From NCBI GenBank assembly GCA_965277855.1, contig OZ255847.1:1736001-1800000 (forward strand): 64,000 nt of DNA, in the 5' to 3' direction. Numbering within the stretch: the first letter of the stretch is position 1; every line of letters begins with the position of its first letter. This DNA is from Bog-105 sp965277855. Its GTDB lineage: Bacteria > Acidobacteriota > Terriglobia > Bryobacterales > Bryobacteraceae. The notes under the pieces were generated by a model. The model was not told where the DNA came from, did no database searches, and saw only the letters and a program-made list of their open reading frames with translations. Position numbers and translations under genes: made by a program. Below, one piece after another: positions 6,981 through 15,468 of this stretch.

Positions 6981-7490
6981 TTGAGCTTCACAGATCCATA
7001 CGGGGCATACGTCGAAGGGACCCTGACCAGCGGCGGCCCGTTACAGCTGGTTATTGCCCTGTACGAAAAGGCCATTGAGTCGATTGAGCAGGCGAAACTG
7101 TTTCTGGAGTCGGGCGACATTCTGGCGCGGTCGAAGGCTATCAATAAGGCGCTGGCTGTCTTGACCGAACTATTGGTCTCACTCGACCACGAAAAAGGCG
7201 GCGAGATCAGCGCGAACCTGCAGCGGCTTTACAGTTACGTGCAGTGCCGGTTGATAGACGCTCATACTCTACAAAAGAAAGAACCGCTGATCGAAGCCGA
7301 ACGCCTTCTGAAAACCATGTTAGAAGGTTGGCACGGGGCAGCGGAGAAGCTCACGGCCGAGTCGAAGATGTCGGATGCGAAGCACGAACACGAGGAAACT
7401 CCCCGGGAAGAGCCGGCAGAGACGGCCTACGGATTCTTTGCCGAAGAGGTTAACGAGTATGCCTGCGCCGGTGTTTCCGCGATGTTCTGA
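6981..7490 (+). CDS. fliS: Flagellar export chaperone FliS
   Basis: A 169-residue mostly helical chaperone that keeps flagellin monomeric in the cytoplasm and feeds it to the export gate. The N-terminus DPYGAYVEGTLTSGGPLQLV and the following IALYEKAIESIEQAK helix match FliS. TTG 6981 is taken as start because GGAGG at 6970-6974 lies 6 bases upstream and no earlier start fits the promoter. The C-terminal 40 residues (Glu-rich) extend past the usual 130-residue length. Its 3' end overlaps flgJ on the other strand. It is distant from fliC and fliD, which is unusual. Confidence 0.9.
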   Translation: MSFTDPYGAYVEGTLTSGGPLQLVIALYEKAIESIEQAKLFLESGDILARSKAINKALAVLTELLVSLDHEKGGEISANLQRLYSYVQCRLIDAHTLQKKEPLIEAERLLKTMLEGWHGAAEKLTAESKMSDAKHEHEETPREEPAETAYGFFAEEVNEYACAGVSAMF

Positions 7491-7873
7491 GAAGCAAGCA
7501 CAGGCCGCGAGGCCGAAAGAGGAACTTCGGCGGACTTGGGCGCGGGTCGCGAGTCCGTTGTGCGCGCGATATTCTGAGATGTGACGCGCGAAAGCGAACG
7601 TTCAATCTCTTTAGATAGCCCCAGACCGCCGTTCTGCGAAAGTGCATTGGCCAGTTGAGATTCGGCCATCCCCATAGCGGAATCGTCACCGGTACTGCCA
7701 CCGCTTCCCAGCCAACCCTCGGAACCTTCTTCGCGAGCTGATTTGAGCATTTCGCCGACGAGCAGAGATTCAAATTGCTGAGCGGCTTTGTGGATCTTGG
7801 TGGATTTATCATCGCCGGCGGCAGCATCGGACGGCGTGGCCGGAAAGGCGAGTGTGTTCAGGGAGAGAGACAT
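7427..7873 (-). CDS. flgJ: FlgJ-like rod-binding protein (no muramidase domain)
   Basis: A 148-residue protein equal to the N-terminal rod-binding (rod scaffold) half of FlgJ: KIHKAAQQFESLLVGEMLKS at about 26-45 and MAESQLANALSQNGGLGLS at about 68-86. The C-terminal glucosaminidase half of enteric FlgJ is missing, as in many phyla where a separate enzyme cuts the wall; a lytic transglycosylase lies 1.5 kb away. It is the last gene of the minus-strand operon flgF-G-A-H-I-J, starting 6 bp after flgI ends, and runs 64 bp into fliS. Confidence 0.85.
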   Translation of the reverse strand: MSLSLNTLAFPATPSDAAAGDDKSTKIHKAAQQFESLLVGEMLKSAREEGSEGWLGSGGSTGDDSAMGMAESQLANALSQNGGLGLSKEIERSLSRVTSQNIARTTDSRPAPKSAEVPLSASRPVLASQNIAETPAQAYSLTSSAKNP

Positions 7874-7879
7874 AAAGGC

Positions 7880-9073
7880 TTAGATCACTTCCAGTTGCGC
7901 ATCGAGCGCGCCGGCCGCCCGCAAGCTTTCGAGAATCGCGATCACGTCGCGCGTGGTGGAGCCGATGGCTGCCAGCGACTTCACAAGCTCTTCGACGGTA
8001 GCGCCTTCTTTGAGCAGCACATTCCGTGATTTTTCATCCCTGGCGCCTACGGTCACATCGGGCGCGACCGATCCGTTAGCCGAAGAGAAAGGCCCGGTCG
8101 GCACGGCCAGCAAATGGGTTTGGATTTGAACAGTTAAATTGCCATGCATGATGGCCACTGGGGCGATCCGCACTTCGTTACCGAGTATCACGGTGCCGGT
8201 TCGTTCATTGATAACGACCTTGGCCATGCGGTCCGGTTCGACACTGAGACGCTCCAGTTCCGCGATGAATTCGATCGGTCGGTTGGCGAATGAAGGCGGC
8301 AGGACAACAGTCACGAGATCGGAGTTTTCGGCATGCGCCACCTGTCCGCTGGAGCTAAAGCGATGGTTGACCACTGCGGAAATGCGGGCTGAGGTCGTGA
8401 AGTCGGCCTCTTTGAGTTGCAGTTTGACCGTGTTTCCGAGCGGCACGGAAGGGGCTACCCGCTCGACCGAAACTCCATTTGGAATGCGTCCCACGGTGGG
8501 ATGATTGACCGTCTGCGCATTGGCGGACGAGCGGCCGGCGATGAACCCTCCGGTAATGATTGGGCCCTGGGTGGTGGCATAGACCTGACCATTGACGCCG
8601 CGCAAGGTGGTCAGCACCAGGATTCCGCCTTGCAGATTGGTGGCGTCGCCGATGGCCGCAACGGTGGCATCGATACTGGTGCCGGGCTGAGCGAAGGGCG
8701 GTAGAGTGGCGGTCACAATCACCGCAGCTGTGTTCTTCACCGTGATCAGTGTGGGCGAAACGCTGACGCCCATGCGCTGCAGCAAATTGGTGAGACTCTG
8801 GGCGGAAAAGAGCGTTTGCTGCCGGTCGCCGGTGCCATTCAAGCCCACGACCAGTCCGTAACCGACGAGTTGATTGTTGCGAACGCCTTCGATGGTGACG
8901 AGGTCCTTCAGCCTGACGCCGGTTTGTTGTTCGGCCGGGGGCTCGCTCACTTCGATGGTGCGCGGCAGGCCGGTTGACCGGATTGGCTGGTAAGGCAGCG
9001 AGAGCTGCTGCCCAGCCGCGGCCAGCGTGGTGAGGGTCAAAAAGACGACGGTGAAGCGCTGTAAAAGGAACAT
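7880..9073 (-). CDS. flgI: Flagellar P-ring protein
   Basis: A 397-residue periplasmic protein that forms the P ring (rod bushing) in the peptidoglycan layer. A signal peptide (about 1-22) is followed by the hallmark RLKDLVTIEGVRNNQLVGYG and GLNGTGDRQQTLFSAQSLTN. Near the C-terminus comes MAKVVINERTGTVILGNEVR, then the ending GALDAQLEVI. Length and motifs are normal. The start overlaps the flgH stop by one base, so the pair is co-translated. Presence of P and L rings implies a Gram-negative outer membrane. Confidence 0.96.
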   Translation of the reverse strand: MFLLQRFTVVFLTLTTLAAAGQQLSLPYQPIRSTGLPRTIEVSEPPAEQQTGVRLKDLVTIEGVRNNQLVGYGLVVGLNGTGDRQQTLFSAQSLTNLLQRMGVSVSPTLITVKNTAAVIVTATLPPFAQPGTSIDATVAAIGDATNLQGGILVLTTLRGVNGQVYATTQGPIITGGFIAGRSSANAQTVNHPTVGRIPNGVSVERVAPSVPLGNTVKLQLKEADFTTSARISAVVNHRFSSSGQVAHAENSDLVTVVLPPSFANRPIEFIAELERLSVEPDRMAKVVINERTGTVILGNEVRIAPVAIMHGNLTVQIQTHLLAVPTGPFSSANGSVAPDVTVGARDEKSRNVLLKEGATVEELVKSLAAIGSTTRDVIAILESLRAAGALDAQLEVI

Positions 9074-9771
9074 TAGAAGGGGAGGATTCCAAGTAGGATT
9101 CGATACAGGATATTGGGGCGGTGAATGACATCGTTCACGACGCCCTTGCCGTTGATCTTCAATTCAAGTTGGGCAATGCTGCCCGATTGCACAGTGTTGG
9201 CATTGGATAGATCGGCGGGACGCACCACACCGCGCACCGTAATCACCTGATTTTCCGAATTCACCAGCGTGGTTTTGTTTCCTTCGATCACAAGGTAGCC
9301 GTTGGGCAGGACATCGATCACGCGGGCCGTGAGCATAGCGGTCAGGGTGCTTTGGCGAGACGTTGTGCCGTCACCGGTGAGAGCCTGCGTGGAGTTCATG
9401 TTGAGCAGGTTGGCGAAACGGCCTGCGGCCGAGAGTTGCCCGGCGGCGGAGCTAATGGCGGCATTGGCGTTGGTGGCCCGGGAGGTCTTTGTCTCGCCCG
9501 TAGCCACAGCGGAGGCTTGCTCGTTGACGATGATGGTGACGATATCGTCCACACTGCGCGCTCGCAGGTCGGCGGCCGTATCGGCCAGAGGGGTCGAGCC
9601 AACGAAGAGAGAGCCGGGACTCTCCGAAACAGCCGAAGCAGCACGGCGGTGGGCCGCCTCAACGTATTTGTCGAGCGCCGAATCCGGGGGCGTGACGATT
9701 TTCTTTTTCTTTTGTGCGTGCAGTAGCGGCGCAACCAAAAAGCACAGAAACAAACAAAGGAGTCGAGTCAT
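9073..9771 (-). CDS. flgH: Flagellar L-ring protein (no clear lipobox)
   Basis: A 232-residue outer-membrane ring protein. FlgH signatures include SLFVGSTPLADTAADLRARS, DDIVTIIVNEQASA, the Ser/Ala-rich middle, and LPNGYLVIEGNKTTLVNSEN followed by ITVRGVVRPADL. Known FlgH proteins are lipoproteins. Here the N-terminus has cysteines only inside the hydrophobic core and ends LLHAQ, like a signal-peptidase I site, with no [LVI]-x-[GAS]-C lipobox. Either lipidation is absent or the start is different. It overlaps flgI by 1 bp and flgA by 4 bp. Confidence 0.93.
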   Translation of the reverse strand: MTRLLCLFLCFLVAPLLHAQKKKKIVTPPDSALDKYVEAAHRRAASAVSESPGSLFVGSTPLADTAADLRARSVDDIVTIIVNEQASAVATGETKTSRATNANAAISSAAGQLSAAGRFANLLNMNSTQALTGDGTTSRQSTLTAMLTARVIDVLPNGYLVIEGNKTTLVNSENQVITVRGVVRPADLSNANTVQSGSIAQLELKINGKGVVNDVIHRPNILYRILLGILPF

Positions 9772-10670
9772 GATTTCCTGGGTTCTACAACGAGTCCGAA
9801 CTGACCGCCGGGCACCACGACAACAGTTCCTTTGTCTTCGACGCGGGCATGAAAGGTTCGCCCACTGCGCGGGTTCCGGACGGAAATGATTTGTCCCTTG
9901 CGGCCATTTACTTCTGCTATGCCTTTGACTTCGAGCAGGGCGGCGCCCGTCTGAACAATGGCGGTTACGACTTCGCCCTGATTCACTTCACGCGGCGCTT
10001 CGAGCATGTCTTCCGTTAAAGCAGTTCCGGCGGATACCGGGCGCTTCAGCAGAAAGCCCGCCACTGGAGCGGCATCGAGCACAAATTTCTCGCGCTGGAT
10101 CGGCCCTTCATACGAGGCGACCTTTACCTGATCGAGCACGACGGTGTCTCCGTAATGCAAATCAGTTGCTGCGATCACGTGCTGCTCTCTGACTTTGACG
10201 ACGACTCGAGCCCAAATCGGAAATTCTCTTGCACCGGCATAGCGAACGTAGCCGCGCCAGAACGAAGGCTTGTCGGAACCGATACTTAAGCCGGATAGTG
10301 GAAAGATTATCTCCCCCTTCGGCGCCGACATCAGACTACTTTCGACGATATCGATGGTTGCCTTACGCCCCTGTAATGAGTGGCGCATGGCCGCGAGGAT
10401 CTGATCTTTGGCGGGAACAGAGAGATCCCAGGCGAAACAGATGTCCTCGGTGAATTCACCCTCAATATGTTGTGCGGCCGCGATGCGCTTAAGTTCCCGC
10501 GCACGGTATAGCCGCTGCTGGCCGGGATAGGGGGCGAGACCCAGCTTTAGATCCGGATCGAGCGTCGAAAAAATCGGCAGGGCACTAGCCAGATCCCGCC
10601 CTTGAATCCTATCCGAATGGATGGCGTGGCAGGCCAGCGGCTGTAAAAATGCTAAAAGCAGCGCGAGCAT
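9768..10670 (-). CDS. flgA: P-ring assembly chaperone FlgA
   Basis: A 300-residue exported chaperone that assists P-ring formation. The signal peptide is at about 1-16. The middle region is poorly conserved. The C-terminal half holds a SAF-type fold (VVLDQVKVASYEG, FLLKRPVSAGTALTEDML), then GEVVTAIVQTGAALLEVKGIA and GQIISVRNPRSGRTFHARVE. It is longer than the 220-residue enteric protein because of the N-terminal part. It overlaps flgH by 4 bp (ATGA-type) and flgG by one base. Confidence 0.88.
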   Translation of the reverse strand: MLALLLAFLQPLACHAIHSDRIQGRDLASALPIFSTLDPDLKLGLAPYPGQQRLYRARELKRIAAAQHIEGEFTEDICFAWDLSVPAKDQILAAMRHSLQGRKATIDIVESSLMSAPKGEIIFPLSGLSIGSDKPSFWRGYVRYAGAREFPIWARVVVKVREQHVIAATDLHYGDTVVLDQVKVASYEGPIQREKFVLDAAPVAGFLLKRPVSAGTALTEDMLEAPREVNQGEVVTAIVQTGAALLEVKGIAEVNGRKGQIISVRNPRSGRTFHARVEDKGTVVVVPGGQFGLVVEPRKS

Positions 10671-11461
10671 TACTGAGTCACTTGATTGACTTGCTGATAC
10701 ATTTCATCAGCAGCTTTGACAACGCGCGAGTTGGCCTCGTAAGCGCGCTGGCTCTGAATCAGGTTGACGAACTCTTCGACCACGTCGACGTTCGATTGTT
10801 CGTTGTAACCCTGCCGGATGGAGCCGAGCCCGTCCGTGCCGGCAGGCGCGCCGACTTGCGGATCACCCGAAGCGTCAGTCGCCGTGTAGAGAGTATTACC
10901 GATGCTGTTCAAGCCCGATGGGTTTTGAAAATTAGCGAGGGTGATCTGGCCGGCTTTTTGCGCCGCGGTTTGATTGGCGAGAGTGTAACTGACCGTTCCA
11001 TCCTCGGCCACGGTGATCGTTTGAGCGGTGGCGGGAATGGTTATCTGGGGTTCGAGCGCGTTGCCGTTTGCATCGACCACGCTACCGTTGCGGTCGAGTG
11101 TAAAGGAACCCGAACGAGTATAGGCCAGTTCGCCATTCGCCTGCCGGATCTGGAAGAAGCCTTTGCCCTGAATGGCCATGTCGAGTGGATTATTGGTTTG
11201 GGCAAACGCGCCCTGCTGAAAGATGATTTCGTTTGAGGCAGCGCGCGTGCCGAGCCCGAGTTGCAGGCCGGCCGGAACGGTGGTTTGCTGGCCGGCGGCT
11301 GCGCCCGGTTGAATCATGCTCTGGTAGATCAAATCTTCGAATTGCGCGCGGCGCATTTTGAAACCGGCGGTATTCGCGTTCGCCAAATTGTTGGCGATGT
11401 TGTCGACATTTAACTGTTGGGCGGTCATGCCGCTGGCTGCGCTGTAGAGTGCTCGTATCAT
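10670..11461 (-). CDS. flgG: Flagellar distal rod protein FlgG
   Basis: A 263-residue axial protein of the distal rod. Starts MIRALYSAASGMTAQQLNVD with the NNLANANTAGFKMRRAQFED signature. The centre has NNPLDMAIQGKGFFQI, and the C-terminus SNVDVVEEFVNLIQSQRAYE and EMYQQVNQV, all typical of FlgG. Length is standard (about 260). It is separated from flgF by 29 bp in the same operon. Secreted through the flagellar type III gate without a signal peptide. Confidence 0.96.
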   Translation of the reverse strand: MIRALYSAASGMTAQQLNVDNIANNLANANTAGFKMRRAQFEDLIYQSMIQPGAAAGQQTTVPAGLQLGLGTRAASNEIIFQQGAFAQTNNPLDMAIQGKGFFQIRQANGELAYTRSGSFTLDRNGSVVDANGNALEPQITIPATAQTITVAEDGTVSYTLANQTAAQKAGQITLANFQNPSGLNSIGNTLYTATDASGDPQVGAPAGTDGLGSIRQGYNEQSNVDVVEEFVNLIQSQRAYEANSRVVKAADEMYQQVNQVTQ

Positions 11462-11490
11462 TATTTGAGATTCCTTTTTTCCGCGGTTTG

Positions 11491-12228
11491 CTAACTGACC
11501 CGCGCGACCTGCTCGATGGCGGACTTATTCATGTCGGTACCGATCTTAATGGCGTGCTGCAGCATCTCGAAGTGGCGCATCAGCGAGATCATGCGGGCGG
11601 CGGCTTCCGGCGGCGTGGCGTTCGACGCCTCCGATTTGCCCTGGTACACCTGAGCGCTGGAGGCGGTTACTGGATTGGCCTGCGGATCGGCATTTTGAAA
11701 GTAAGTGCCGGCCGCACGTGTCAGTTGCGTTTGATCTTTAAAGGAAGCGAGTTCGAGCTGGCCCAGCGCATTGCCGTCCTGCAACACCTGGCCATCGGTT
11801 CCGACCTGGAGCGGGCTGGTCGACTGACTCTGCAGCGGTTTGCCTCCCACCATGCGCACCGGGTATCCTTCGCCACTGACCAGAGTTCCTTGCGGAGTGA
11901 AGTGGAAGCTGCCGTTGCGGGTATACAGCGCGCCTTTCGGGCCATTGACAGAGAAGAAGCCCGTGCCCGATAGCGCGAAATCGTTCGAAGCACCGGTGTT
12001 CACCAGCGTGCCCTGCGCGAAATCGGTCCACTGCTTCTGGACTACAGGCGAATCGCCGACGCTGGGATTAAACTGATCGTCGGCCTCGGGGGCAAGATAG
12101 GTGCTGTAGAACTCGCGGTCGGATTTGAAACCGTTGGTAGAGGCGTTGGCCAGGTTGTTCGAAAGCATGTCGAACGAATCCATACTGGCCTGGAGTCCGC
12201 CGGCGGCTGCCGTTGTAAGAGGGTCCAT
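11491..12228 (-). CDS. flgF: Flagellar proximal rod protein FlgF
   Basis: A 245-residue rod protein from ATG 12228. Starts MDPLTTAAAGGLQASMDSFD with SNNLANASTNGFKSDREFYS. GTGFFSVNGPKGALYTRNGS and the C-terminal ASNATPPEAAARMISLMRHF with AIKIGTDMNKSAIEQV show an FlgF/FlgG-family protein. Being first in the flgFGAHIJ operon and less like FlgG, it is called FlgF. An upstream extension of 11 codons is open but begins before the predicted transcription start, so the inner ATG is preferred. Confidence 0.88.
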   Translation of the reverse strand: MDPLTTAAAGGLQASMDSFDMLSNNLANASTNGFKSDREFYSTYLAPEADDQFNPSVGDSPVVQKQWTDFAQGTLVNTGASNDFALSGTGFFSVNGPKGALYTRNGSFHFTPQGTLVSGEGYPVRMVGGKPLQSQSTSPLQVGTDGQVLQDGNALGQLELASFKDQTQLTRAAGTYFQNADPQANPVTASSAQVYQGKSEASNATPPEAAARMISLMRHFEMLQHAIKIGTDMNKSAIEQVARVS

Positions 12229-12244
12229 GTTCAACGCGCTTCTA

Positions 12245-12260
12245 TGCAAGCGGCTCGCCA
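12245..12260 (-). promoter_or_regulatory. Sigma-54 promoter for flgF operon
   Basis: The minus strand reads TGGCGAGCCGCTTGCA. The sigma-54 consensus is TGGCAC-N5-TTGCA with GG and GC separated by 10 bases, and the spacing here is exact. Transcription would begin near 12234, about 6 nt before the flgF ATG. A sigma-54 activator gene lies at the end of the locus. Confidence 0.6.
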
Positions 12261-12335
12261 ATCGAAAAAAAGGCTCTAGTTTCGGTGAAACGGGTGCGAT
12301 AACGAGGTAACAGCCTGAAGCACGAGAGGCTCTGC

Positions 12336-12381
12336 GTCAAGACTTCGACAGGATCTGCCTGCAAGTCTGCAATTTTTTGAC
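12336..12381 (+). promoter_or_regulatory. Two FleQ/FlrA-like boxes in the flgF-fliK gap
   Basis: GTCAAGACTTCGAC at 12336-12349 is one mismatch from GTCA-N6-TGAC, the arrangement known for FleQ-type sites. TGCAATTTTTTGAC at 12368-12381 keeps the right half. The centres are 32 bp apart, about three helical turns. They lie between two divergent sigma-54 promoters, where enhancer-binding activators are expected. Binding is inference. Confidence 0.4.
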
Positions 12382-12425
12382 GCTCGTGTGTCGCGGCGTT
12401 CGGCGAAAAGGCGCGTTTGCTGAGT

Positions 12426-12441
12426 TGGCAACGTTCGTGCA
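12426..12441 (+). promoter_or_regulatory. Sigma-54 promoter for fliK operon
   Basis: TGGCAACGTTCGTGCA has GG and GC exactly 10 bases apart, with TGGCA and T-GCA matching the sigma-54 consensus (one mismatch in TTGCA). The start would fall near 12452, inside the first codons of fliK as drawn from ATG 12442. If this promoter is used, translation must begin later, for example at GTG 12454. Confidence 0.45.
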
Positions 12442-13785
12442 ATGCAGCGGGACGTGACCGTTCCAGCCGCATCGTTCGGAAATCCAGTTCCTCTGGCAGG
12501 TTCGCTGTCGACGAAGGGGATTTCTCCGAGCAAAGCAGCGAGCAAATTCGAGCCGCAGCTTTCGTTTGCCGATACGCTTCAGACTGAGCTGGCCGGCCAT
12601 CCGCAAAACGAGGAAACGAAGCCGGCAGCGACGGAAGATCCGGCGAAAAATGCGGTTCCTGTTCCGGCAGCACTTGTAACGAAGCTTGGCCAAGGTCTGG
12701 GTTTGCCCAATGTTGTGCTGCCCGGTATTCAGAATCCCGAAAAGACGCCGGCGGCTACAGCGACGAAACCGAATCTTCCGGGGAAGCCCGCTGCTTCGAT
12801 TCCTGTTCTGAAAGACGAGACACCGACACCGGCCGAGCATCAGCCGAGCAAAGAGAGCGCGAGTAACGCAATCAAGCAAGTTCAGAAGTCAGTTCCGCAA
12901 GAGAAAGAGCCGCCGCTTCCGCGGCAGATCGACGATTCAGTGACTTTGTCTCTGGTGGCACAACAGGCCGGACCGAGCCTATCCCCAGCCGACGCACCGC
13001 AGGAAGTTGCAACGCCGGCTAAAACGGAGCCGGGCAATGCAAAGAATAACGTCGGAATCGACGAGGCCGTTCCCGTAAACGCGGTCTCGAATTCGATCAC
13101 AGGCGATCTGGCCTTCGCCACAAAAATCAGCAGCAGTGCTTCGCTTGACGGCTCTCCTTCATCGATAACACCGATCGCATCAACAGCGGCACACAGCAGC
13201 CTGACAGCGCCGTCCACGCTGGTTGTAGCGCAAGCCAAACAGGAGCCGGGAGTAGTACAGCCGCTGGGCGAAGCGACCATCGGAACGGAAGCCAGGTCCA
13301 CGCCCCAGGAGCCTGGCCCCTCCGAAAGCAAGGAAACGAACCCAACCTTTGCCAGCAGCTTTGAAGCCGAGTTGAAGGCCCAAGCCGAGCCGGTGCGTAG
13401 CGCCCATGTACAGATCACCGGTAGCGACAATCAGCGAGTTGACATCCGCCTGCTTGAACGCGGCGGTGCGCTTTCGGTAAGCGTTCGATCGGGCGACAGC
13501 AATTTAACCAAAGCCCTGCAGGAACATACACCGGAGCTGAGCAGGCAGCTCTCAGCCGATCGCTTCAAGGCTGACATTTGGACACCGAATTCGCAAAAAC
13601 AAAGCCAAGACCGGAATGGCTCGGGCGAACAGCCGCGCGACCGGCGTAACGATGGCGGCTCGAACGGCGAGCAGTCGAAGAAAGATCAGAAACAGAATCA
13701 ACAACAAGACCCCAGCTGGGTCACGGCATTTGAATCTACCCCCTCAGCATTTCAGAAAAGGATAAATTACACATGGCAGCAATAA
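12442..13785 (+). CDS. fliK: Flagellar hook-length control protein FliK
   Basis: A 447-residue secreted ruler protein. The N-terminal 300 residues are low-complexity, rich in Pro, Ala, Thr and Ser. The conserved C-terminal hook-length domain is at about 318-375: VRSAHVQITGSDNQRVDIRL and ALSVSVRSGDSNLTKALQEH, then LSRQLSADRF. It ends with a Gln/Asn/Lys-rich tail. It measures hook length and triggers the export substrate switch in FlhB. It leads the plus-strand operon and overlaps flgD by 13 bp. GTG 12454 is an alternative start (see the promoter). Confidence 0.88.
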   Translation: MQRDVTVPAASFGNPVPLAGSLSTKGISPSKAASKFEPQLSFADTLQTELAGHPQNEETKPAATEDPAKNAVPVPAALVTKLGQGLGLPNVVLPGIQNPEKTPAATATKPNLPGKPAASIPVLKDETPTPAEHQPSKESASNAIKQVQKSVPQEKEPPLPRQIDDSVTLSLVAQQAGPSLSPADAPQEVATPAKTEPGNAKNNVGIDEAVPVNAVSNSITGDLAFATKISSSASLDGSPSSITPIASTAAHSSLTAPSTLVVAQAKQEPGVVQPLGEATIGTEARSTPQEPGPSESKETNPTFASSFEAELKAQAEPVRSAHVQITGSDNQRVDIRLLERGGALSVSVRSGDSNLTKALQEHTPELSRQLSADRFKADIWTPNSQKQSQDRNGSGEQPRDRRNDGGSNGEQSKKDQKQNQQQDPSWVTAFESTPSAFQKRINYTWQQ

Positions 13786-14093
13786 GCGCAACGAGCGGTT
13801 CCACTGGAACCGATCCGACAGGCAATAATTCTCCCCAGACTCCCCCGGCGGCGACCGACCCGCTGGCAAACCAATCGACATTCTTAACGCTGCTGGTCTC
13901 GCAGTTGAAGAATCAGAATCCCAGCAGCCCGCTCGATGGAACCACCTTCGTGACGCAGCTGGCACAGTTCAGCGATCTGCAGCAGACGCTGGCGATGCGG
14001 CAGGATATGGACAGCATCGACTCCAATTTGACGGGCACGTCGAGCCTGACCATTCCGACAACTACCAGCACTTCGTCGTCTGGATCGAATTAA
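13773..14093 (+). CDS. flgD: Short hook-capping protein FlgD (N-terminal domain only)
   Basis: A 106-residue protein with the FlgD N-terminal signature: NQSTFLTLLVSQLKNQNPSS, then LDGTTFVTQLAQFSDLQQTL. Typical FlgD proteins have about 220 residues with C-terminal Tudor-like and Ig-like domains that form the cap. Here the protein ends in a Ser/Thr-rich tail right after the N-terminal domain. There is no frame break or continuation before flgE, so the short form looks genuine. It lies between fliK and flgE as in most flagellar operons. Confidence 0.88.
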   Translation: MAAISATSGSTGTDPTGNNSPQTPPAATDPLANQSTFLTLLVSQLKNQNPSSPLDGTTFVTQLAQFSDLQQTLAMRQDMDSIDSNLTGTSSLTIPTTTSTSSSGSN

Positions 14094-14120
14094 GGGCAGA
14101 TAAGGAAATCAGGAACAACT

Positions 14121-15374
14121 ATGTCCAGCACATTTTCTATTGCACTCTCCGCCTTGCAGGCACAGTCGGAGGCGATCAACACGACGGGCAACAACCTGGC
14201 GAATCTGAATACCAGCGGATTTAAAGGCAGCGATGTTGCCTTCAAGGACCTTTTTGGCGAAACACTGGGAGCGAATTCTTCGTATCAGGTGGGCTTGGGA
14301 GTGGGCGTGCCGATCAGCGACACGAGCTTCAGCCAGGGCGCGATCCAGACCAGCACGTCGCCTTACGCGGCGGCGGTTCAGGGTAACGGCTTCTTCGTGG
14401 TGAACAGCCCGTCGAACCAGCAACTCTTTACTCGCGACGGAAACTTCACGCTCGATTCGAGCGGCACGTTGAAGACACAGACGGGAGAAACGGTGCAGGG
14501 CTGGAGCACCAGCGCTGCGGGCATCAACACGGCGGGAGCGCCGTCGAAGATTGTACTGCCGACCGGCGCGGTGCTGGCGCCGACACCGACGACCAAATTG
14601 TCCATCACGGCGAATGTAGACGCAGCAGCCACAGTGGGCTCGGCCGACGGGACGGTACAGGTTCCGGTGCAGGCGGTGGACACTCTAGGGAACTCGCACG
14701 CCCTTACCTTTAACTTCACAAAAACGGCGGCCAATACGTGGAGTTACGACGTAACGATTGACGGCGGAGACGTGGCCGGCGGTACGGCCGGCGTGCAGCA
14801 ATCCATTTTGAGCGCTCCCGGATCGCTTTCATTTAATTCGAACGGAAACATGGCGCCCAACAGCCCACCGATTTCGCTTTCGATTCCAAATCTGACCGAC
14901 GGCGCCAGCACCATGAACATCAGCTGGGCTACTGCGGATAGCTCGACCGGCGCTGGTTTGATTACGCAATATGCAGAGAAATCGTCTTCAGCGTCGAATA
15001 GTGATGGTTCGGTGGCGGCGCAATTGAGCGGTTTTGCCATTCAAACCGGCGGACAGGTGGTGGCTTCGTTTTCGAACGGACAGCAGCGGGTGGAAGCACA
15101 ACTGGCGCTGGCATCCATCCAGAACCCCGACTCGATGTCGAGCGTGGGGAACAACAACTATGCCACGACTAGCCAGACAGCGACGCCCGCCATTGGGCTC
15201 CCGCAGACAGGCGGCCGCGGCCAAATCGATGGTGGCGCGCTCGAAGCCTCTAACGTGGATATGGCGACCCAGTTCACCGATCTGATCGTGTACCAGAGCG
15301 GCTATCAGGCGGCCTCGAAGGTGATTACAACGGCCGACCAGATGACGCAGGATCTGCTCCAGATCATTCATTAA
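14121..15374 (+). CDS. flgE: Flagellar hook protein FlgE
   Basis: A 417-residue hook subunit. Starts STFSIALSALQAQSEAINTT with NNLANLNTSGFKGSDVAFKD. The middle has AVQGNGFFVVNSPSNQQLFT (a FlgE-F-G domain) and a variable insert. The C-terminus carries GALEASNVDMATQFTDLIVY and QAASKVITTADQMTQDLLQI. Size is normal for FlgE. Assembled under the FlgD cap with length set by FliK, both encoded just upstream. Confidence 0.95.
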   Translation: MSSTFSIALSALQAQSEAINTTGNNLANLNTSGFKGSDVAFKDLFGETLGANSSYQVGLGVGVPISDTSFSQGAIQTSTSPYAAAVQGNGFFVVNSPSNQQLFTRDGNFTLDSSGTLKTQTGETVQGWSTSAAGINTAGAPSKIVLPTGAVLAPTPTTKLSITANVDAAATVGSADGTVQVPVQAVDTLGNSHALTFNFTKTAANTWSYDVTIDGGDVAGGTAGVQQSILSAPGSLSFNSNGNMAPNSPPISLSIPNLTDGASTMNISWATADSSTGAGLITQYAEKSSSASNSDGSVAAQLSGFAIQTGGQVVASFSNGQQRVEAQLALASIQNPDSMSSVGNNNYATTSQTATPAIGLPQTGGRGQIDGGALEASNVDMATQFTDLIVYQSGYQAASKVITTADQMTQDLLQIIH

Positions 15375-15468
15375 GCGCTATAGCAGCGCGGCATTAAACG
15401 ACGGTGTAGCGCCGCAACTGCCCGGATTTCCCTGGAGATAGTCAGCCTCGCCTTGAGAGTATTCCCTT

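Noticed and set aside
12275..12302. Sigma-28-like element TCTAG-N15-TGCGATAA upstream of fliK
   Set aside because: The -10 part is fair, but the -35 part is poor, and a sigma-54 site with exact spacing lies closer to fliK. Kept only as a weak alternative.
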